From NCBI GenBank assembly GCA_013360215.1, contig JABWCP010000015.1, positions 4,542 through 68,541 on the forward strand: 64,000 nucleotides of DNA. Reading direction: 5' to 3'. The notes under the pieces are model-generated. The model did not search any database, was not told where the DNA came from, and saw nothing but the letters and a program-made list of their open reading frames with translations. The DNA is from a bacterium. Its GTDB lineage: Bacteria; CLD3; SB21. Below, piece by piece: positions 57,683 to 64,000 of this stretch (position 1 is its first letter; each line of letters opens with the position of its first letter). The position numbers and the translations under genes are program-made.

Positions 57683-58996
57683 CTATTTTACAATTCGCCC
57701 TACCGCATTATACTCAAATCCGAGTGCTTTTATTTCTTTTGGATCGAATATGTTTCTGCAATCAACAATCTTAGCCGATTTTAGCAGTGTTTTCGCTTTG
57801 ACCAAATCCAACTCGCGAAACTCATTCCACTCCGTCACGATCACCATACAGTCAGCACCTTGCACGGCTTCAAAAGCATCTTTAGCATAATACATCGTCG
57901 GGAAAAATTTCTGCGCTTGTTCCATAGCTACGGGATCATAAGCTTTCACAACGCCGCCTTCTTTGGTGATTTCTTCCATGATCACAAGCGATGTGGCTTC
58001 ACGGATGTCGTCGGTATTAGGTTTGAACGCAATACCCAGCACCGCGATGGTTTTACCTTTAAAATTACCGCCGACCATTTTTCTGATTTTTTCAACCATG
58101 AGCATTTTTTGGTAATCATTCGCCTGAATGGCGGCATTGACAACAAGGTTTTGAACCCCAACCTCTTCGGCTGTTTTGGCTAACGCCATGGTATCTTTAG
58201 GAAAACAAGAACCGCCGAAACCGCCACCGGCATGGAGAAATTTCGGACTGATACGGCCATCCAATCCCATCGCTTTGGCAACAACCTTTACATCAGCACC
58301 GATCTTTTCGCAAATATTGGCGATTTCATTAATAAACGAAATTTTTACGGCCAGAAATGCATTCGATGCATATTTGATCATTTCGGATGATTCGACATTG
58401 GTCACGACCATCGGCGTCTCATTGATATAAAGCGCCCGATACACTGTTTTCATCACCTCTGTCGCACGATCGCTGTTGCTCCCTATGACCACACGATCCG
58501 GTCTTAAGAAATCACTGACCGCAGAACCTTCGCGTAAAAATTCGGGATTGGATACCACGTCAAATTCGGCACCTTTGGGGGCATGCTCGGAAAGAATCTT
58601 CCTGACTTTTTCACCCGTACCCGCAGGAACCGTACTCTTGGTGACTACAACTTTATAGCCGTTTAAGTTTTTTGCAATAGTTTCGGCGACTTTGAAAACA
58701 ATACTCAAATCGGCGTCCCCCTTAGGTCCGGGTGGCGTACCTACCGCGATAAAAATGACTTCGGACTCTTTGATAGACTGCGCCACGTCATTGGAAAAAA
58801 ACAAACGTTTTTTCTCAACATTGCGATCCACCACTTCCTTAAGGCCCGGCTCATAAATCGGTATAACACCTTGATTGAGTTTATCAATTTTTTCTTTATC
58901 AATATCGGCGCATATGACGTTGTTGCCAAAATCGGCTAAACACGCACCGGATACCAGGCCAACATAACCGGTTCCTACCACGCATATCTTTTTCAC
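57683..58996 (-). CDS. ugd: UDP-glucose 6-dehydrogenase
   Basis: 437 residues. ICVVGTGYVGLVSGACLADF is the NAD-binding start and C264 in GGGFGGSCFPKDTM the catalytic cysteine. AFKPNTDDIREATSL is the C-terminal UDP-binding region. Produces UDP-glucuronic acid for the repeat unit. It is the first sugar gene of the right-hand block and lies 15 bases after rnc, so the block may be read through from the fatty-acid/rnc operon. Confidence 0.95.
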   Translation of the reverse strand: MKKICVVGTGYVGLVSGACLADFGNNVICADIDKEKIDKLNQGVIPIYEPGLKEVVDRNVEKKRLFFSNDVAQSIKESEVIFIAVGTPPGPKGDADLSIVFKVAETIAKNLNGYKVVVTKSTVPAGTGEKVRKILSEHAPKGAEFDVVSNPEFLREGSAVSDFLRPDRVVIGSNSDRATEVMKTVYRALYINETPMVVTNVESSEMIKYASNAFLAVKISFINEIANICEKIGADVKVVAKAMGLDGRISPKFLHAGGGFGGSCFPKDTMALAKTAEEVGVQNLVVNAAIQANDYQKMLMVEKIRKMVGGNFKGKTIAVLGIAFKPNTDDIREATSLVIMEEITKEGGVVKAYDPVAMEQAQKFFPTMYYAKDAFEAVQGADCMVIVTEWNEFRELDLVKAKTLLKSAKIVDCRNIFDPKEIKALGFEYNAVGRIVK

Positions 58997-59011
58997 AGTA
59001 ATACCTCTAGA

Positions 59012-59830
59012 TTATTGGATTCCGTTATTTTTTATTCTTTGCAAAGCCTCTTTAGCGGCTTGCTGTTCTGCTTCTTTTTTGGATAACCCTCTGCCGCATC
59101 CTAGTATGGTATCTTTAACGGCTACTTGGATGGTAAACTCTTTTTGATGTTCGGGCCCTGTTTCGCTGACGACGATATACTGCGGAATACCGAGATCTTT
59201 GCCTTGGGTATATTCCAGTAAATCGCCCTTAAAATTGGAATTCATTTCGCTCTGCAAAATACGCTCGGTATCGCAAAGCAGCGTATCCAAAACAAATTTA
59301 CGCGCCGTATGATACCCGTGGTCCAGATAAACCGCTGCGATGAGCGCTTCAAAAACATCCGATAATATAGATGAACGCGAACGACCACCCGAGCGCTCTT
59401 CACCATCGCTCATCACTATAAACTGACCCAGTCCCAAGGCTTCGGCTTTATGCGCTAACGTCTTTTTATTGACTAAGTGCGATTTCCCTTTCGTCAAAAA
59501 GCCTTCATCGGATTCGGGGTATTTCTGAAAAAGAAATTCCGCCGTGATCGTACTGAGTATCGCATCACCGAGAAACTCCATGCGTTCATACGACGAAAAG
59601 TGTTTCTCATTACTCACATTTAAGAAAGAACGATGTTTGAGTGCTTGAATATATAACTTCGGATTCTCAATCCGAACACCTAAAACACGCGATAAATCCT
59701 GAAGCCGTAATCCGTTATCAGGTAAAAAACCATCGGCTTGTTCGGGACCCCAAGCGCGCCGAAAAAAACGGATTATCCCATTAAACCAGCCGCCATGTAC
59801 TGCATGCTCTTGTGAAGTCCCCGGTGACAT
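59012..59830 (-). CDS. rnc: Ribonuclease III
   Basis: Double-strand-specific endoribonuclease for rRNA and mRNA processing. Signature ERMEFLGDAIL at residues 82-92 includes the metal-binding E85 and D89; DVFEALIAAVYLD is the second metal region. The C-terminal dsRNA-binding domain begins at about residue 200 (FKGDLLEYTQGKDLG) and ends CGRGLSKKEAEQQAAKEAL. 272 residues, with an N-terminal extension of about 35 residues. Follows fabF by 5 bases, as in many bacteria. Confidence 0.97.
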   Translation of the reverse strand: MSPGTSQEHAVHGGWFNGIIRFFRRAWGPEQADGFLPDNGLRLQDLSRVLGVRIENPKLYIQALKHRSFLNVSNEKHFSSYERMEFLGDAILSTITAEFLFQKYPESDEGFLTKGKSHLVNKKTLAHKAEALGLGQFIVMSDGEERSGGRSRSSILSDVFEALIAAVYLDHGYHTARKFVLDTLLCDTERILQSEMNSNFKGDLLEYTQGKDLGIPQYIVVSETGPEHQKEFTIQVAVKDTILGCGRGLSKKEAEQQAAKEALQRIKNNGIQ

Positions 59831-59835
59831 ACAGA

Positions 59836-61080
59836 TTACGGTTTATACTTCGTTACGGCAATACACGTATTGTGTCCGCCAAACCCAAAGGTATTACTCA
59901 GCGCTACGTCCACGTTACGTTGAACGGCTTTGTTAGGCACGTAATTCAGATCACACGCCGGATCCGATACTTCATAATTGATCGTCGGCGGAATCCACCC
60001 GTTTTTCACGGCCAATGTGGTCGCGATAAATTCGATGCCGCCGGCCGCACCAAGCAAGTGTCCCGTCATGGATTTGGTCGAACTGACCAGTAACTTATAC
60101 GCATGATCGCCGAAAACGGTCTTGATCGCGGCACTTTCGTTTTTATCATTGTATTCGGTGGATGTACCATGCGCATTGATGTAACCAACTTCTTCGGCCT
60201 TCACACCCGCGTCCTTGCACGCGATCGCCATAGCACGTGCAGCACCTTCGCCGCCTTCAGCCGGTGCCGTGATATGGTACGCATCGTCGGTATAGCCGAT
60301 ACCGGCCATTTCTCCGTAGATCGTAGCACCGCGTTTGAGTGCGTGCTCAAGTTCTTCGAGCACCACAATGCCGGCGCCTTCTCCGATCACAAATCCGTCG
60401 CGTTCTTTGTCGAAAGGACGGCTCGCGTGCATCGGATCATCATTGCGGGTGGACAGTGCTTTGAGGGCATTAAACCCTGCAACACCCATACGACAAATAC
60501 CCGCCTCTGCACCACCGCACACCATCGCGTCGGCATCACCGCGTTGGATCAAAATAAATGCATCACCGATGGCATGACTGCCTGTAGCACACGCCGACAC
60601 CGTCGCGTAATTCGGCCCCTTGAGACCGTGCTGTATGGCTACCTGACCCGGCGCAATATCTATGATCATCATTGGAATAAAGAACGGGCTGACACGTCCG
60701 GGCCCTTTGGCCATGTACGTTTCAAACTGTTCCTCAAACGTCTGAAATCCGCCAATACCGGAACCGATCACACAACCGATACGATTGGCATCCAAATTTT
60801 TTACATCCAGCTTGGCATCTTCAATCGCCATTTTTGATGCCGCTACGGCAAATTGGCAAAAGCGATCCATACGGCGTGCTTCTTTTTTATCCGTATAGAG
60901 CGACGGGTCAAAATTCTTTACTTCTGCCGCAAACTTGGTAACGTGATCTTTCGCATCAAATAGTGTTATCGGTCCGACACCGTTGCGTCCTTCCAGTAAT
61001 CCTTTCCAGAATTCTTCAACCGTATTGCCGATCGGCGTCACAGCGCCCATACCGGTGATCACTACTCTGCGTTTACTCAT
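59836..61080 (-). CDS. fabF: Beta-ketoacyl-ACP synthase II
   Basis: Elongates acyl-ACP with malonyl-ACP. Catalytic triad C164 ([10 protein letters not shown]), H304 (NAHGTST) and H341 ([11 protein letters not shown]). 414 residues, as expected. The ATG follows AAGGAGCGACT, a strong ribosome-binding site. An acpP terminator lies upstream, so fabF-rnc probably has its own promoter in the 115 bases between. Confidence 0.98.
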   Translation of the reverse strand: MSKRRVVITGMGAVTPIGNTVEEFWKGLLEGRNGVGPITLFDAKDHVTKFAAEVKNFDPSLYTDKKEARRMDRFCQFAVAASKMAIEDAKLDVKNLDANRIGCVIGSGIGGFQTFEEQFETYMAKGPGRVSPFFIPMMIIDIAPGQVAIQHGLKGPNYATVSACATGSHAIGDAFILIQRGDADAMVCGGAEAGICRMGVAGFNALKALSTRNDDPMHASRPFDKERDGFVIGEGAGIVVLEELEHALKRGATIYGEMAGIGYTDDAYHITAPAEGGEGAARAMAIACKDAGVKAEEVGYINAHGTSTEYNDKNESAAIKTVFGDHAYKLLVSSTKSMTGHLLGAAGGIEFIATTLAVKNGWIPPTINYEVSDPACDLNYVPNKAVQRNVDVALSNTFGFGGHNTCIAVTKYKP

Positions 61081-61197
61081 AGTCGCTCCTTACATTGGCG
61101 ATGAATGTTAAAAAATTACCTCTCGTAGCGTGATACCGCAAAAAAGGCCACCGTACAAATCGGCATGAATCTTAAGCGGATACGATACAAGTTTGAT

Positions 61198-61244
61198 AAA
61201 AAAAGGCTAATCCGCCGAATAACTGAATATCCGACGCATTAGCC
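61198..61244 (-). terminator. Rho-independent terminator after acpP
   Basis: On the minus strand a 17-bp stem with 3 mismatches begins GGCTAAT and ends ATTAGCC, with a 6-base loop, and is followed by a run of seven T (61204-61198). It lies 15 bases beyond the acpP stop and 118 bases before the fabF ATG. This would uncouple acpP levels from fabF and downstream genes. A weak TTGTAC-17-TATCAC pair lies between it and fabF. Confidence 0.85.
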
Positions 61245-61258
61245 CATCAATAATTCGC

Positions 61259-61510
61259 TTATTTACCGAGACGATTTACAAGATAATCAATCGTCGAACC
61301 CACCGTCGTGAGTTTGGCGGCTTCATCTTCCGGGATTTTGTCGCCGAGGCTGAAAGAATCTTCAAATTCCATCACCAGCTCTACTTGATCCAGCGAGTCC
61401 GCACCGAGATCTTCTACATACGAAGCTTCCGGTTTTACTTCGGCTTCCGTAACACCGAGTTTTTTAACGATAATCTCGGTTACTTTTTTCGTGATTTCTT
61501 CACGTGTCAT
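61259..61510 (-). CDS. acpP: Acyl carrier protein
   Basis: 83-residue acidic four-helix carrier. The phosphopantetheine serine is S39 in [15 protein letters not shown]. Preceded by AAAAAGGAGAAAAACC, a very strong ribosome-binding site, and followed by a terminator, in line with very high expression. Shuttles acyl chains between FabD, FabH, FabF and FabG encoded around it. Confidence 0.98.
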   Translation of the reverse strand: MTREEITKKVTEIIVKKLGVTEAEVKPEASYVEDLGADSLDQVELVMEFEDSFSLGDKIPEDEAAKLTTVGSTIDYLVNRLGK

Positions 61511-61573
61511 GGTTTTTCTCCTTTTTGAAGAGTTGTTGTTTAGGTATATATTCTAAAGTTCACTCCAACATCA

Positions 61574-62326
61574 TTATCGGATTACACGCCCGCCGTCCAC
61601 TTGGATGACCTGACCGGTCATATAGGAAGCTTCATCCGACGCTAAAAACTTCACTGCATGGGCGACTTCTTCTGCGCTGCCCGGGCGACCAAGCGGAATG
61701 TATTTTAATATTTCCGCGACGACCGATTCGGAAAAATCTTTCGTCATATCGGTTTTGATATAACCCGGAGCAACGGAATTTACCGTTATGCCGTACGGTG
61801 CCAATTCCTTTGCGCTGGCCATCATTAATCCGTCAATCCCCGCTTTGGATGCAACATAGTTGGCTTGAAACGGATTCCCACCGAGCGCTACCACCGAAGA
61901 CATATGTATGATGCGCCCGTACCGCTGCTTCATCATGATCTTCGCCGCATATTTGGAACAGAAGAAAGCGCTTTTCAGATTGTTTTCGATGACCCAGTTC
62001 CATTCCTGTTCATCCATGCGCACCATCAAGCTATTCTTAAATACTCCGGCATTGTTAACCAAAATATCCAACCGACCAAATGCCTCCGTCGCCTTGTGTA
62101 TCAGTGCCTCCGCCTCCGTTGCAACAGATACATCGGCCACACAGGATACAAACTTTCCCGAAAATCCTAAGGCATTCAATTCATCCGTCGTTTGTTGAAC
62201 CCGTTCGGAAGTTTTTCCGTTGATCACAACCGATGCGCCGTGTTTCAAAAACTCTACGGCGATAGCTTTACCGATTCCGCGGGAGGAGCCGGTCACTACG
62301 GCAATTCGATTCGTCAAAGAACACAT
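61574..62326 (-). CDS. fabG: 3-oxoacyl-ACP reductase
   Basis: NADPH-dependent SDR, 250 residues. Cofactor loop TGSSRGIG at 12-19, NNAG at 91-94, catalytic S144, Y157 and K161 (S-x12-Y-x3-K). C-terminal DEASYMTGQVIQVDGGRVI is typical. Reduces beta-ketoacyl-ACP in each elongation cycle. 36 bases from fabD and 63 from acpP. Confidence 0.97.
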   Translation of the reverse strand: MCSLTNRIAVVTGSSRGIGKAIAVEFLKHGASVVINGKTSERVQQTTDELNALGFSGKFVSCVADVSVATEAEALIHKATEAFGRLDILVNNAGVFKNSLMVRMDEQEWNWVIENNLKSAFFCSKYAAKIMMKQRYGRIIHMSSVVALGGNPFQANYVASKAGIDGLMMASAKELAPYGITVNSVAPGYIKTDMTKDFSESVVAEILKYIPLGRPGSAEEVAHAVKFLASDEASYMTGQVIQVDGGRVIR

Positions 62327-62362
62327 GGCGTTCGCCTTTGCTTATGCACAATAAAGGCAACG

Positions 62363-63301
62363 TTATATTACAAATTTAGCTAATTCATCGGCTTTTCCGA
62401 TGCATTCGCAGGATACACTTTTATCAATGCGCTTGATCAATCCCTGCAAAACATTACCGGGACCGATTTCAAAAAACTTAGTTGCACCGTCGGCGATCAT
62501 ACGCGTTACGGATTCTTGCCAGCGCACCGCACCTGTGATTTGTTCTACCAGCAAAGGCTGTACACGCTGAGCATCCGTCGTGGGTTCCGCCGATACATTG
62601 GCATACACCGGTAAACGCGCATCACTCAGTGTTATCGTTTTAAGTTTGTTCTGCACTTCAGCACGTGCCGGTTCCATCAAAGGTGAATGGAAAGCGCCGC
62701 TCACGACTAGCTCTTTTACCATACGAACGCCTTGGGCCTTGGCCATTTCCATAGCTTTCTGCACGCCGGCTACGGAACCGGAAATCACAATCTGTCCGGG
62801 GCTGTTAAAATTGGCACACTGCACGACGCCTGCTTCGCTGCTGGCGGTTTTGCAAATAGACACCAGCGGTTCAGGTTCCATACCGATAACGGCCGCCATC
62901 GTGCCTTTATTGATTTCACCCGCAAGTTGCATCGCTTCGGCTCGTACTTTGACAACGGCTAAAGCATCTTCAAAGGTTAGCACACCGGCGGCAACCAAAG
63001 CGGAATATTCGCCCAAACTGTGCCCCGCCGTCATATGAAATGTCACTTTATCCGTTCCAAACTTCTCACGCAGGACTTCCAGTAATGCCACGCTATGCAC
63101 AAAAATCGCTGGCTGTGTAATGCGCGTTTGTTTCAGCGCATCTTCCGGCCCTTCAAAACAAATTTTCGAAAAATCAGGACCGATAATTCGGTTGGCCGTT
63201 TCATACATAGCTTTGACAGTCGGAAATAGATCGTACAAATCTTTACCCATACCGACATACTGTGAACCCTGCCCGGGAAATACAAAAGCGATTTTACTCA
63301 T
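62363..63301 (-). CDS. fabD: Malonyl-CoA:ACP transacylase
   Basis: Loads malonyl groups onto ACP. 312 residues. Oxyanion-hole motif FPGQGSQ near residue 8, nucleophile S95 in GHSLGEYSAL, and catalytic histidine in SGAFHSPLM. Lies between fabH and fabG in the usual order. Confidence 0.97.
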   Translation of the reverse strand: MSKIAFVFPGQGSQYVGMGKDLYDLFPTVKAMYETANRIIGPDFSKICFEGPEDALKQTRITQPAIFVHSVALLEVLREKFGTDKVTFHMTAGHSLGEYSALVAAGVLTFEDALAVVKVRAEAMQLAGEINKGTMAAVIGMEPEPLVSICKTASSEAGVVQCANFNSPGQIVISGSVAGVQKAMEMAKAQGVRMVKELVVSGAFHSPLMEPARAEVQNKLKTITLSDARLPVYANVSAEPTTDAQRVQPLLVEQITGAVRWQESVTRMIADGATKFFEIGPGNVLQGLIKRIDKSVSCECIGKADELAKFVI

Positions 63302-63373
63302 ACGATTTTTATTTATTTATTATTTTTATCCATGACAGTACAAGCCGACGGATTCGTCACATTCCGCTAATTA

Positions 63374-64000
63374 TTAATACGCCCAGCGCAACAAAATACT
63401 GCTGCATGTAAATCCGCCGCCGAATGCAGCGATCACGACCAAGTCATTTTTCTTCAGACGACCATTGCTGACCGACTCCGATAAGGCAATCGGAATGGTG
63501 CCGGCCGTGGTATTACCGAAACGATCAATATTAATCACAACTTTACTCTCATCCAATCCCATACGATTGGCCGCACTATCTATAATACGCTTATTGGCTT
63601 GATGGGGCACAAAAAGCGCTACGTCTTTACCGGTATAACCGTTTCGTTCGACGATCAACGCAGACGCTTCGCTCATACCTTTGACGGCATATTGATATAC
63701 ATTTTTCCCATCCTGAAAAACATAATGCATCTTTTTGTCAACCGTTTCATGTGAAGGCGGATTAAGGCTGCCGCCGCCGGGCATATTAAGATACTGCGCC
63801 CCGTTACCATCTACGGTGTTATAATAATCTAAAATACCGATCGTATCTTCTTCAGAACGCTCAAGTAAAACGGCGCCAGCTCCGTCGCCGAACAATATAC
63901 AGGTATTGCGATCGGTATAATCAATGATCGAACTCATTTTATCGGCGCCCACGACGATTACTTTTTTGGCCGTACCGGATTCGATAAATTGAGTGCCCGA
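63374..64000 (-). CDS. fabH: Beta-ketoacyl-ACP synthase III, C-terminal part (cut by window edge)
   Basis: Starts fatty-acid synthesis by condensing acetyl-CoA with malonyl-ACP. The frame is open to base 64000 with SGTQFIESGTAKKVIVVGAD, so the N-terminus and the active-site cysteine lie outside the window. Visible motifs: LFGDGAGAVLLE, FVPHQANKRIIDS (catalytic histidine) and the second catalytic asparagine in DRFGNTTAGTIPIAL. A C-terminal GGGFTCSSILLRW closes the protein. Confidence 0.96.
   Translation of the reverse strand, partial: SGTQFIESGTAKKVIVVGADKMSSIIDYTDRNTCILFGDGAGAVLLERSEEDTIGILDYYNTVDGNGAQYLNMPGGGSLNPPSHETVDKKMHYVFQDGKNVYQYAVKGMSEASALIVERNGYTGKDVALFVPHQANKRIIDSAANRMGLDESKVVINIDRFGNTTAGTIPIALSESVSNGRLKKNDLVVIAAFGGGFTCSSILLRWAY

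Noticed and set aside
60103-60837. Open frame of 244 codons on the plus strand opposite fabF
   Set aside because: It lies fully antisense to a complete, well-conserved FabF and has a cysteine/histidine-rich composition typical of a shadow frame; no ribosome-binding site.
1-64000. CRISPR arrays, insertion sequences, tRNA and rRNA genes
   Set aside because: No regularly spaced repeats, no transposase-like proteins, no tRNA-like T-loop/anticodon arrangement was seen by eye on either strand.

Overview
The window holds one end of a bacterial housekeeping region and a very long polysaccharide locus. Every convincing gene is on the minus strand. The organism is probably a Gram-negative member of the FCB group (Bacteroidota / Ignavibacteriota / KSB1-like). 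The 1432-residue secreted protein at 12594-16892 ends in a type IX secretion (Por) sorting domain with the NYPNPFNPNT signature, and outer-membrane export proteins (Wzi-like, Wza-like) are present. The species cannot be named from sequence alone.

Layout, left to right. 1-9.4 kb: housekeeping and mixed genes: valS (cut by the window edge), a 3-methyladenine DNA glycosylase, an unrecognised helical-repeat protein with four C-terminal cysteines, a WalJ-like metallo-beta-lactamase-fold hydrolase, pyrE, a glycoside hydrolase family 2-like membrane protein that appears to have lost both catalytic glutamates, and arginase. 9.4-12.5 kb: a Wzi-like outer-membrane protein and a WcaJ/WbaP-type initiating sugar-phosphate transferase. 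12.6-38.8 kb: a strikingly AT-rich block. It holds the big T9SS protein, six GT-B glycosyltransferases, an RmlD-like reductase, a first AsnB, an acetyltransferase, a Wzy-like polymerase, a MurJ/Wzx-like flippase, two methyltransferases, a perosamine-synthase-like aminotransferase with a cupin partner, a C4-epimerase, fcl, gmd and a Wzz-like chain-length protein. A gene-free AT-rich stretch of about 0.8 kb follows, with a plausible sigma-70-type promoter and a 5' hairpin facing Wzz. 39.6-59.0 kb: a second sugar block with GC content like the flanks. It holds a second AsnB, a GT2, a second flippase, a split transketolase pair, FkbM, an SDR, RfbH/RfbG/RfbF (CDP-3,6-dideoxyhexose branch), the five WbpE-D-B-I-A enzymes for UDP-ManNAc(3NAc)A, a Wza-like export protein and UDP-glucose dehydrogenase. 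59.0-64 kb: rnc and the fatty-acid cluster fabF-acpP-fabG-fabD-fabH (fabH cut by the window edge).

How the genes fit together. WcaJ would start a lipid-linked unit. The nucleotide-sugar enzymes supply GDP-fucose and possibly GDP-perosamine, a C4-epimerised UDP-HexNAc, UDP-GlcA, UDP-diacetamido uronic acid and a CDP-dideoxy sugar. Glycosyltransferases assemble the unit, two flippases and one Wzy move and polymerise it, and Wzz, Wza-like and Wzi-like proteins handle length and export. The most interesting hypothesis is that the split transketolase, sitting directly in the CDP-4-keto-dideoxyhexose operon, adds a two-carbon branch to the sugar, by analogy with yersiniose-type branched sugars. The second is the membrane-anchored GH2 pseudoenzyme. 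Starts were moved inward from the longest open frame where a downstream start had a better ribosome-binding site or removed an implausible overlap. Each case is stated in its entry.
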